Assembly: GCA_046160305.1 (NCBI GenBank)
Contig: JBJXGX010000078.1
Location: 1-64,000 of the forward strand
Length of the DNA stretch: 64,000 nt
Source: SHXR01 sp046160305
GTDB lineage: Bacteria > Pseudomonadota > Gammaproteobacteria > Burkholderiales > SG8-39
Reading direction: 5' to 3'
In this document: in pieces, positions 1 to 6,794 of the stretch
How the letters are laid out: each line of letters begins with the position of its first letter
Numbering within the stretch: the first letter of the stretch is position 1
Notes under the pieces: model-generated
What the model saw: only the letters and a program-made list of their open reading frames with translations
Told to the model about the DNA's origin: nothing
Database searches by the model: none
Program-made: the position numbers and the translations under genes

Positions 1-452
1 GCGAGCGTGGCATCCACGATCGACTGATAGCCGGTGCAGCGGCACAGATTGCCGGAGATCGCGATCCGCACTTCTTCTTCGGTCGGATTGTTGTTCTCGC
101 GCAGAAACTCGGTGAGCGTAGTGAGCATCCCCGGTGTGCAGAACCCGCATTGCAGGCCGTGGTTTTCCCAGAATGCATTCTGCAAGGGATTCAATTCGCC
201 GTTAGGCAGCGCGAGCCCTTCGATCGTGACGATCTCATGGCCATTCGATTGCACGGCGAGCATCAGACAAGAACGCGCGGTGCGCCCATCGAACAGAACC
301 GTGCAGGCGCCGCACACACCATGCTCGCAGCCGTAGTGCGTGCCGGTGAGCCCAAGCTCATGGCGGATGAAATCGCCCAAGGTCATGCGCGTTTCGACCT
401 CGCGCTCGTACGATTTGCCGTTGACGGTCAGTTTAATCTTGCGGGTATCCAC
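1..452 (-). CDS. (2Fe-2S)-binding small subunit of a molybdenum hydroxylase (CoxS type), 3' end cut by the window edge
   Basis: This is the electron-transfer subunit of a xanthine dehydrogenase/CO dehydrogenase-family enzyme; it carries two [2Fe-2S] clusters that pass electrons from the molybdenum subunit to the FAD subunit. Visible motifs are GCEHGVCGACTVL (plant-type cluster) and, further on, CGFCTPG and CRCTGYQ (the second, all-helical cluster). I place the start at a GTG at 452 because AAGGAA lies 7 nt upstream and the reading begins VDTRKIKLTVNG, typical of the family. It follows the FAD subunit by 11 nt in the same direction. The reading frame is open to position 1, so the last few residues and the expected large subunit lie outside the window. 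The substrate cannot be told from this subunit. Confidence 0.9.
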   Translation of the reverse strand, partial: MDTRKIKLTVNGKSYEREVETRMTLGDFIRHELGLTGTHYGCEHGVCGACTVLFDGRTARSCLMLAVQSNGHEIVTIEGLALPNGELNPLQNAFWENHGLQCGFCTPGMLTTLTEFLRENNNPTEEEVRIAISGNLCRCTGYQSIVDATL

Positions 453-463
453 GCGCGGGTTCC

Positions 464-1330
464 TTATCCGTTCTTGCAGCGTGCAGCGGCAGCGACCAGG
501 GCACGTCCGGTCAATACGCCAGCCAGATGCTGCCGATAATCAGCAGTCACATGCGCATCTTCCATCGCTTCGATGCCACGCGCGACTTCAGCGGCACGCT
601 CGAATTGCGCGGCATCGGCAATCTGGCCAACAAGCGCCTTCTCCGCCCCATGCAAGCGCACCGGCCCCGGCGCGACACCGCACAGGGCAAGCGATAGTTT
701 CGTGATGCGACGATTCGCATCGGTCATCATCAACACCGCCACGCCCACAATCGCATAGTCGCCATGGCGTCGCGAGTATTCAATGAACGCATAGCCGTGA
801 CCTTGCGGCCATATCGACAGGGTCGCGCCGACCATGACCTCGTCGGCCGCGATCGCGGTAGTCATGTACCCCTTCGAAAACTCGGCCATCGGAATTTCGC
901 GCCGGCCACGCTTGGATTCGGCGATCACGATGCCATCGAGCGCAGCAGTGAAACACGGCTGCTCGGACGCCGGATCGAGATGACACAGGCTCCCGCCGAA
1001 TGTACCGCGATTGCGGATCTGTGTATGGCTCACCAGATGGTAGGCCTCCGGAATGATCGGGCAAGCTTCTTTGACGACCGGCGATCGCTCGATATCGCGC
1101 TGCCGGGCCATCGCGCCGATGAACAGGCGATCGCCACGGCGTTCGATAGCGCTAAGCCCGTTGATCAGATTGAGATCGATGACATGGTCCGGCTGCACGA
1201 ACCGGAAGTTCATCATCGGCATCAACGACTGGCCGCCGGCGAGAAGCTTGGCATTCTCAAGGGTGGCCGCGAGCTCCAGCGCCTCAGGAAGCGAGGCCGG
1301 GCTGTGATACTTGAAGGGAGCGGGTTTCAT
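464..1330 (-). CDS. FAD-binding medium subunit of a molybdenum hydroxylase (CoxM type)
   Basis: At 288 residues this is the normal length for the FAD subunit of CoxSML-like enzymes. The two FAD-contact motifs are present: AGGQSLMPMMNFR near residues 31-43 and RNRGTFGGSLCH near residues 106-117. The C-terminal third matches the CO dehydrogenase flavoprotein C-terminal domain (ITKLSLALCGVAPGPVR onward). It would accept electrons from the iron-sulfur subunit encoded immediately downstream. The order medium, small, then presumably large is the common operon order. The gene starts with ATG at 1330 and faces away from the decayed region at 1394-2758. Substrate is unknown; relatives act on CO, nicotinate, caffeine-like purines and aromatic aldehydes. 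Confidence 0.92.
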   Translation of the reverse strand: MKPAPFKYHSPASLPEALELAATLENAKLLAGGQSLMPMMNFRFVQPDHVIDLNLINGLSAIERRGDRLFIGAMARQRDIERSPVVKEACPIIPEAYHLVSHTQIRNRGTFGGSLCHLDPASEQPCFTAALDGIVIAESKRGRREIPMAEFSKGYMTTAIAADEVMVGATLSIWPQGHGYAFIEYSRRHGDYAIVGVAVLMMTDANRRITKLSLALCGVAPGPVRLHGAEKALVGQIADAAQFERAAEVARGIEAMEDAHVTADYRQHLAGVLTGRALVAAAARCKNG

Positions 1331-1393
1331 GGCGGTGGAAGTATAGACGCAGACGCGGGAACGTTCCGGCGTTCAATCGCCGATCTACGACGC

Positions 1394-1421
1394 CTACCTC
1401 CAATTTATAAATTGGAGGTAG
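1394..1421. promoter_or_regulatory. perfect 28-bp palindrome, operator-like
   Basis: The left half CTACCTCCAATTTA is followed at once by its exact reverse complement, with no spacer and no mismatch. The centre is AT-rich (TTTATAAA) in otherwise GC-rich DNA. A third copy of the arm, ATTGGAGGT, recurs at 1450-1458, where it provides the Shine-Dalgarno sequence of the broken nucleotidyltransferase gene starting at 1463. A dimeric regulator binding here could control either the coxM gene (start 1330, minus strand) or the gene at 1463; which one is inference. Confidence 0.6.
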
Positions 1422-1462
1422 AAGCCGTGGACTCTCCCCCAGCTTGCGGATTGGAGGTCATC

Positions 1463-2204
1463 TTGAATCCCCTATTTCGGCGCCATCACGCGCCGGAACA
1501 GACACGCTACCAGGACGTTGTCCAGTCGGCGCGCGCAGTTGCAAGTGCTTCGAGGCACGCCTGGGACGCTGCGCGAGCGCGTGCAAAACGGTAATCGCTA
1601 CTGGCTCAGACAGTATCTGCGCATCGACGGCAGTAAGGACGATGAATACATCGGTGCCGTCGCGACCGTCGATGATTCGAAGATCGTACGAATCCGTGCG
1701 CAAATCACCGAGGTACAGATGCTCGCGAAAGCTTCGGGTGATTTTCGTCTGGTTGGGTTCCAGCGCATCGACAAGAAGCCGGCTGCGGTGCTGGGTGCAC
1801 TGTTCAATGCCCGGCTATTCGAGGCGGGCCTCACGTTGGTCGGTTCCCATACTTTCGGCGTGCTCCTCAACGAACTGGGGATCGTTGTCCCGGGATATCG
1901 TACGAGAGACCTTGGCTTGCCTCGCAACGCCCCGATCGATCTCGCGCTGCCTGCCGACCGATCGTTTCTCACGATCCTGCGTGACAGCAAACTATCGTTC
2001 GTTCCCGTCTCCGGCTTTCCGTCGAATAAGCCGTCGTCCTCCTTCAAGCTGAAATGCCGTGGTATTGAGCCCGAACCATGTTACGAGCCGATACTCGCCA
2101 CGCTGACCAGTCCATCGCTCCCTGTATGCACCGACCCGTCCATGGGCATCGCGCGGGTCCGCGGCAAGTGGAACGCCGAACGGGGTGAATCGAGAACCGA
2201 CTGA
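1463..2204 (+). pseudogene. decayed GSU2403-like nucleotidyltransferase-fold protein (NTP_transf_8 type)
   Basis: A TTG at 1463 sits 4 nt after a perfect GGAGGT and opens a frame reading RYQDVVQSAR. Family-like sequence then continues in the next frame from about 1520 (TPGTLRERVQNGNRYWLRQYL), so one base appears lost or gained near 1520. The body carries recognisable family blocks: VGSHTFGVLLNELGI, YRTRDLGLPRNAPIDLALP, and a VPVSGFPSNKPSSSFKLK block. From memory the family has a DID-like acidic pair in the second block; here it reads DLG, so one catalytic Asp seems lost. After about 2055 the expected family ending is not recognisable. Two frame problems plus a damaged active site argue for a pseudogene. 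The family assignment is by eye only. Confidence 0.55.
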
Positions 2205-2340
2205 ACTTCCAGAGATTGCTTTCACCGGCCAATTCCGCGTCGACGCCGTAGGCGGCCCATAAAACCGGACCACGCTTGCTCGAGACGTTTCCCAGCGATA
2301 GCATTACGGCATCGTATTATGGAAGGCATCTGATCATGGC

Positions 2341-2559
2341 GTGTCCGCAAGATTGCGCCGTGAGGTCGACGCCAAACTCACGCGGTTCTGCCGCGCACGC
2401 GGCATCAGCAAAACAGAAGCTATCGAGCGTGGGATCGGACTGTTGATGGAACAGGATCGCGAGCACGCACACCCCGCGTACGTCGCCTATCAGCAGTTGA
2501 AGGTCGTCCCGGAGGAGCCGGCCGGGAGGCGATCGAGCGATCCGTGCGAAGTATCCTGA
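2341..2559 (+). CDS. ribbon-helix-helix antitoxin-like protein (VapB-like)
   Basis: A 72-residue protein with a ribbon-helix-helix type N-terminus (SARLRREVDAKLTRFCRARGISKTEAIERGI) and a C-terminal tail that would wrap a toxin. Such antitoxins bind their own promoter and neutralise a partner PIN-domain RNase. The GTG at 2341 is the in-frame start. An ATG at 2336 lies five bases upstream in another frame (ATGGC then GTGTCC), which suggests that one base was lost and that the original start was ATG. The end overlaps the toxin remnant start (2544) by 16 nt, the usual translational coupling for this class. Because its partner is deleted internally, this gene is probably a relic. Confidence 0.6.
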   Translation: MSARLRREVDAKLTRFCRARGISKTEAIERGIGLLMEQDREHAHPAYVAYQQLKVVPEEPAGRRSSDPCEVS

Positions 2560-2758
2560 TTGACACTGGCGCGGTGATTGGGCTCCTCAACCCCAAGGAC
2601 CGCTATCACCAGTTTGGCTCGCGGTCCGAGATCGAACCAACCTGATCGCCACGACGGACTTCAACGACTTCGAGGTGTATCGACTCCCAAATCGCAAGTC
2701 CTTCAAGAACCTCTATTTCCCGGTAACGAATCGGAAAGGGCTTATGCCGGGGGAATAA
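2544..2758 (+). pseudogene. internally deleted PIN-domain toxin (VapC-like)
   Basis: The N-terminal frame from a GTG at 2544 reads VRSILIDTGAVIGLLNPKDRYH, the start of a PIN-domain RNase with its first metal-binding Asp, and runs into a stop at 2643. A second frame, from about 2639 to the TAA at 2756-2758, reads LIATTDFNDFEVYRLPNRKSFKNL, the classic C-terminal end of the same family. Together they supply about 70 codons of a protein usually near 130, so the middle, with further acidic catalytic residues, is deleted at about 2610-2640. It is therefore inactive. It sits directly behind its VapB-like antitoxin. Confidence 0.7.
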
Positions 2759-2768
2759 ACTGCCCACC

Positions 2769-3908
2769 TCACTTCCCACCGAAATACACCCCTTCCCGCT
2801 TTGCCAACTCGTCGGCCCACACCTTGATCGTCTGATCGGCGACGCCGCGCTGCACCCAGCGCTTCGGAAAATTGACGAGCGATTCCGGGCGCTGCCTGGC
2901 GAGCCGGAGCTTCACCATTTCCCGTAGCAACGACAGAATCGACGCGCTGCAAACGGGTGGCGTGCCATCGATCCAGCCGCTTGCGATGCCGGTGACCGGA
3001 TCAATCAGTCCGTTGCGCGCGGCCGTGTCGACGATGCGGCGTTCATCGACGTCCGAATGCATGACCTCGGGTTGATGCATCGCCGCGGCCATGCACGCTT
3101 CGACGCCGTACGCGGCCCAGTTCGCGATCGAACCGATCACGAGGATGTCGGTATCGACCGTCGCGCCGATGGTCTTGCCGGTCGGCACGATCGTCTCGAC
3201 CGCATCGATAATCTTGCCAAGACCGACTTCGTTGCCGCCATCGCCCATGCCGATCGTGAGTACACCGCGACGACGCGCCTCCTCGACGATGAAGTTGATC
3301 TTGCCGACGACATCGGTGACGCGCAGTCCGATGCCGGTGTGATAGTGACCGTTCTTGCCGGGCGAAGGTTTCTCGATCGATACCAGTGCCGCCGGCTGTG
3401 TTTCATCGAGCAGACGCTTGGCTTCGCGCTCGGCCCGCACCGGATCGATCGGCAGCGGGAAAACAGACGCCTTGAATGGCGTGGTTTTCGCCAATCGGTA
3501 GTCAACGACTTCCAGACCCATTGCCTGCACGAGCGCCGTCATGCGGCCCATGTTGGCGACTTCGGTGAGGAACACCGGTGTCGCATCGAGCGCGATGCAA
3601 AGCGATTTGGCGAACGGTGCCGCACCAACCGGGCCGTCGCCCTCATCGATCATCGAGGGCGGATCGAAGAAGCCACAGGTGATGATCACGGTCTGCCGCG
3701 GCTTCACGCGTTCCAGCAGCGCGCGCGCAGCCAGATAGGTGAGCGGCTGGTCGCCTTGGATCTTGCGCGCGGCGTCGTACAAATCCGGCGTGATATTGCG
3801 GGTCGTGAGCTCGGCCGAGCCGCCCGACATGAAAATCTGCGTCGAGACGAGGCGATCGGCGCTGTCACCGACCACCTTGCAAAGATCCCAATCGAGCTCA
3901 CGATCCAT
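2769..3908 (-). CDS. DUF4392 / D-glutamate cyclase-like protein
   Basis: A 379-residue protein resembling the DUF4392 (D-glutamate cyclase C-terminal-like) family, whose vertebrate member converts D-glutamate to 5-oxo-D-proline. Recognisable blocks are VSIEKPSPGKNGHYHTGIG (about residues 180-198), GVLTIGMGDGGNEVGLGKI (about 220-238), and IGSIANWAAYGVEACMAA (about 260-277). It starts with ATG at 3908 and is followed on the same strand only by the decayed island. It lies beside aconitase X and upstream of a hydantoinase-type cluster, suggesting catabolism of cyclic amino acids or lactams. The exact substrate in bacteria is not established by sequence. Confidence 0.75.
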   Translation of the reverse strand: MDRELDWDLCKVVGDSADRLVSTQIFMSGGSAELTTRNITPDLYDAARKIQGDQPLTYLAARALLERVKPRQTVIITCGFFDPPSMIDEGDGPVGAAPFAKSLCIALDATPVFLTEVANMGRMTALVQAMGLEVVDYRLAKTTPFKASVFPLPIDPVRAEREAKRLLDETQPAALVSIEKPSPGKNGHYHTGIGLRVTDVVGKINFIVEEARRRGVLTIGMGDGGNEVGLGKIIDAVETIVPTGKTIGATVDTDILVIGSIANWAAYGVEACMAAAMHQPEVMHSDVDERRIVDTAARNGLIDPVTGIASGWIDGTPPVCSASILSLLREMVKLRLARQRPESLVNFPKRWVQRGVADQTIKVWADELAKREGVYFGGK

Positions 3909-3952
3909 GATTTACCTCTCGATTAATCGCGCGCCAAATCTGAACAACACGT

Positions 3953-4090
3953 TGAACCACCAAGGCACGGAGGCACCAAGGTAAAGCAAGGAGCATTCGG
4001 GAAATCTGGCATCGCCCTCACCGCGTTGCTACTTGAATACGCGCGTGCACTGATCACCAACCCTTGGTGTCTTGGTGCCTTGGTGGTTCC
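3953..4090. repeat. inverted pair of CACCAAG-rich repeats
   Basis: About 29 bp at 3953-3981 (GAACCACCAAGGCACGGAGG, then CACCAAGG) is mirrored by 4062-4090, which on the other strand reads GGAACCACCAAGGCACCAAG then ACACCAAGG. The two copies are about 80 bp apart and could form a long stem. They occupy most of the gap between the DUF4392 and NIPSNAP genes. This is a dispersed-type intergenic repeat built on the unit CACCAAG; I see no ORF or transposase with it. Confidence 0.6.
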
Positions 4091-4117
4091 CTCAACGCTT
4101 TGGCTACGTGCCGCGGC

Positions 4118-4444
4118 TCACTTCATCTTCGAGTAGCTGGTGGGCTGGAGCATGTAGTTCTCCAGATGCGCCACGAGCGGTCCGTTCTTCTCGGTCTCTG
4201 CGCGCTTGGCGTGCCACTCCGGGTCGGCCGCGAAACCATTCCAGACCTTTTCTCGGTGAGCGAGACTCTCCCATTCGAGCATGTAGTAGAGGATCTGGTT
4301 GCTCGGGCCCATCAGCACGGTCCAGAACCCGACTTGTTTGATGCCGTGCTTCTCCCAGATTTTGAGCGTGATGGTCTCGAAGCGCTTGTTGAGGTCCGGC
4401 AGACGGCCCGGCATAGCGTGATAAATGCGAAGTTCATGCAACAT
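4118..4444 (-). CDS. NIPSNAP family protein
   Basis: A 108-residue alpha-beta barrel (ferredoxin-like) protein of the NIPSNAP family, beginning MLHELRIYHAMPGRLPDLNKRF, with the conserved W-x-S/E block (YYMLEWESLAHREKVWNGF). Bacterial NIPSNAP proteins are small, mostly uncharacterised, and common in catabolic operons. The length is the usual one for a single domain. It sits 44 nt downstream of the aconitase X small subunit on the same strand and may be the last gene of that operon before the repeat pair. A specific function cannot be assigned. Confidence 0.85.
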   Translation of the reverse strand: MLHELRIYHAMPGRLPDLNKRFETITLKIWEKHGIKQVGFWTVLMGPSNQILYYMLEWESLAHREKVWNGFAADPEWHAKRAETEKNGPLVAHLENYMLQPTSYSKMK

Positions 4445-4488
4445 GATTGCCTCCTTCTGAGTGTTGAACTACATGAATAGAGGGCGCA

Positions 4489-4917
4489 TCAGGTTCGAGC
4501 GCGCCTCAATACCTCGATGCATTTGCGGGACGGATCGACGCGCACCCAATCACCCGTCTTCACGAGGGCGAGCGCGTCGGGCGTCCAGCCCTCGGTGATC
4601 GTGATCGCAGCGAACACCGCGCCTTGTACCATGACCGGATTGGTCACACCGAAGATGAACGCTTTCGGCGCGATGCGTTTGGTCTTGATGTCGTGAAACG
4701 CCCAGCCCGCCGCGATGCCGCCCTTGGCGGTCGGAAAGAAACAGATCTTGTCGGTGATGTTGGTGCCTTCGAGCTTGTGGCCGGGTTTGCTGATGACACC
4801 GGTCCAGCGATCGAGATCATAGCGCGGCGAAAAACCTTCCTCCGACACGACGGCTTCCCCTTCGACGAGCGGACCAAACGCGCGGTCGACCACAATCGTT
4901 GCAAGCGCCCCGCTCAC
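4489..4917 (-). CDS. aconitase X small (swivel) subunit, DUF126
   Basis: About 142 residues forming the swivel domain of an aconitase X enzyme, which closes over the iron-sulfur active site of the large subunit. The visible blocks are ALVEGEAVVSEEGFS-like near the N-terminus (PLVEGEAVVSEEGFSPRYD), then GTNITDKICFFPTAKGGIAAG. I chose the GTG at 4917 because it overlaps the large-subunit stop codon in a GTGA arrangement, giving translational coupling; a start upstream at 4950 would add residues unlike the family. Bacterial two-subunit aconitase X enzymes studied so far dehydrate cis-3-hydroxy-L-proline, so that is the leading guess. Confidence 0.85.
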   Translation of the reverse strand: MSGALATIVVDRAFGPLVEGEAVVSEEGFSPRYDLDRWTGVISKPGHKLEGTNITDKICFFPTAKGGIAAGWAFHDIKTKRIAPKAFIFGVTNPVMVQGAVFAAITITEGWTPDALALVKTGDWVRVDPSRKCIEVLRRART

Positions 4918-6155
4918 TCGATCACTCCGCTGGTGGCGATGCGCACGCACGCTTCGGTGCGCCGCAGGATCGTATTGAATTTATGCGCGCCGATGATGTT
5001 CACGATCTTCGCGGAGTTCGAAATCATGTTGGTCCAGCCGTTGGCGATCCGCATGCCCGACAAATTCTGCAGGATGTAGAAACACACGCCTTCCAGAACC
5101 GTGACCCCGGCCGATTCCAGCGTCGCGAGATATCCGAGCTTCGCCGCCGCGCTCTTCACACCGTTGCTGGTCGTGACGAACACCTGGGTGCCGGATGCCA
5201 CGCGCTTGCCATCGAACAACTCGGCGAGGTGCTTCATCTCGAAGAGCGACTGCTGCGGCCCGGAGAACACGACGAGATTGCAGCGTCGGTCCTTAAGGTC
5301 GTAATCGGCATAGACGCGCTCGATGCCGGCGTCGTCGATCACGATCTCTTCAATCGGCTGGTTCCCACCAAGCGCGGCCTCGATCGACCGGGCTTCCGGG
5401 GTGACGCCCACCATATGGAACATCCCCATCGAGCCGTAGCTCGCCAGCGCGGCGCCCAGATGCTTGAGCTCATCGGCGAGCGGCGCGCGCGTGATGCCGG
5501 TGAAGACCGGCACGGCGTAGTAGCTTTGATGGCGCTCGCCGACGATCTTGCCGACCGCGCCCCAGTCCGCCAGATCATCGAGGCGCGCATCGAGGCGAAC
5601 CACGAAGGTTCCCTTGCGATGCCGGTCGAGATGGAATCCGTATTCGGGCGTGCGCCCGGTGATCGCGGCAGCCATCGCGGCCGGTCCGCTCTCGAAATTC
5701 GTGCGGGCACCGAACACCGAATTGGCGTAGATGCAGGTACCGGTGTCGCCCCAGGCAACATGCTCGCCAAGATGCGGCTGATAGAGCGTCTGGTAGTTGA
5801 TACAGGTATCGGTCGTCATGACGTTCATCGAGCGCAGATAGCCGATCAGTTGCTGCTCCTTCGCGGCTTCGATCGGGTCTTGTCCCAACCGCTCGACATG
5901 GGCGAAATCAATGCAGCGGGCATTCGTTGTGATCGGAACGCGGCAGTGCGCACGTTTCTCGGCCGTGCAACGCAGATGCTCGAGGCCGCCATCACCCATC
6001 ACCTCGATGTCGCCCATCATGTGGGCATTGGTGATCGGTACGAAGCGCTCCGCGCCAAAGAATTCGCCGACGCGCAGTTGATAAGCAATGGCGTCCTGGA
6101 CCGGCACACCGTGCTTGCCATCGAACATTGCCTGTTCGTCAATGGTCAGGCGCAT
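4914..6155 (-). CDS. aconitase X catalytic (large) subunit, DUF521
   Basis: About 413 residues matching the aconitase X catalytic domain, an aconitase-superfamily dehydratase with an iron-sulfur cluster. Landmarks are MRLTIDEQAMFDGKHG at the start, ITNAHMMGD near residue 40, TTDTCINYQTLYQPHLGEHVAWGDTG (cut here) with the first cluster cysteine, and NGVKSAAAKLGYL then NGWTNMISNSAKI near the end. ATG at 6155 is preferred because the 39 residues upstream are low-complexity read-through overlapping the VOC gene. Together with the DUF126 subunit it probably dehydrates cis-3-hydroxyproline or a similar cyclic amino acid. The mevalonate-pathway role is archaeal and unlikely here. Confidence 0.88.
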   Translation of the reverse strand: MRLTIDEQAMFDGKHGVPVQDAIAYQLRVGEFFGAERFVPITNAHMMGDIEVMGDGGLEHLRCTAEKRAHCRVPITTNARCIDFAHVERLGQDPIEAAKEQQLIGYLRSMNVMTTDTCINYQTLYQPHLGEHVAWGDTGTCIYANSVFGARTNFESGPAAMAAAITGRTPEYGFHLDRHRKGTFVVRLDARLDDLADWGAVGKIVGERHQSYYAVPVFTGITRAPLADELKHLGAALASYGSMGMFHMVGVTPEARSIEAALGGNQPIEEIVIDDAGIERVYADYDLKDRRCNLVVFSGPQQSLFEMKHLAELFDGKRVASGTQVFVTTSNGVKSAAAKLGYLATLESAGVTVLEGVCFYILQNLSGMRIANGWTNMISNSAKIVNIIGAHKFNTILRRTEACVRIATSGVIE

Positions 6156-6174
6156 TGGAAATGCCGTCCCGCCG

Positions 6175-6639
6175 TCAGCGCTTGAGGTCCGACCGGTAGG
6201 TCGCGATGTTGTCGTACTGGGCAAATTCGATGAAGTTGCCTTCGGGATCGGGCACCAGCGCCATGCGCACACCCGGCCGCAACTCGACGATCCCCTTGAC
6301 GCTCTTGAATCCCGCGCGCTCGCAATTGGCCACCGCGGCGCTGATATCGTCGACCAGAAACGTCACATAGGCGAGCCCGGCGCGGGAGCTCGGCGTCTCT
6401 GCCGGCGCGGGTCGGGCGGGCGCGCCACTTGGGCAGACGAGCTTGATGCGCTCGCCGTAATGGGTTTGCAGGCGCACGACGGTGTATGCCGAAGTTCCGA
6501 GCCCGGATATCCGGCTGCCCTGTTCGTTCAAGGCGATCTCCGAGATTTTCCGCAATGCCAGCACGCCCTCGTAGAACGCCATCGCGCGGGGCAGATCCGC
6601 GACGCAGATACCGATCTCCATCGGTGCGGTCATCTTCAT
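6175..6639 (-). CDS. VOC superfamily (glyoxalase/dioxygenase-fold) protein
   Basis: A 154-residue protein with the two beta-alpha-beta-beta-beta modules of the vicinal oxygen chelate fold. The first begins MEIGICVADLPRAMAFYEGVLAL; the second is GLAYVTFLVDDISAAVANCERAGF and ends LVPDPEGNFIEFAQYD, where the Glu near the end is a usual metal ligand. VOC proteins include glyoxalase I, epimerases, ring-cleaving dioxygenases and resistance proteins, so the reaction is open. It is the first gene of the run VOC, aconitase X large, aconitase X small, NIPSNAP, with 19 nt to the next gene, so a shared catabolic role is likely. Confidence 0.82.
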   Translation of the reverse strand: MKMTAPMEIGICVADLPRAMAFYEGVLALRKISEIALNEQGSRISGLGTSAYTVVRLQTHYGERIKLVCPSGAPARPAPAETPSSRAGLAYVTFLVDDISAAVANCERAGFKSVKGIVELRPGVRMALVPDPEGNFIEFAQYDNIATYRSDLKR

Positions 6640-6794
6640 GTTCCATCACTCCAGTGGGGATCGCACCGCCCGATGATGCCACTGACATGCATGCGATCAC
6701 TTCTCGACCCGGAACCGAACTTCTTCACCGTATCCGATCAGCGGCCTCGTTGGTTCGATCGCACTTCGGCATAATGGCGTGTTGGGCCTCCCTG

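Noticed and set aside
2044..2304. Minus-strand frame with WAAYGVDAELAG, resembling the DUF4392 block WAAYGVEA
   Set aside because: Only a few residues match and no flanking similarity exists, so a DUF4392 fragment cannot be supported.
3057..3926. 289-codon plus-strand frame over the DUF4392 gene
   Set aside because: Antisense to the recognised DUF4392 gene, with no domain of its own.
4899..6185. 428-codon plus-strand frame
   Set aside because: Antisense to aconitase X large subunit, which has clear family motifs; the plus frame resembles none.
6750..6775. TTGGTT and CATAAT as a promoter for the SNF2 helicase gene
   Set aside because: The spacing is only 14 nt and the -10 would overlap a possible start codon at 6774.
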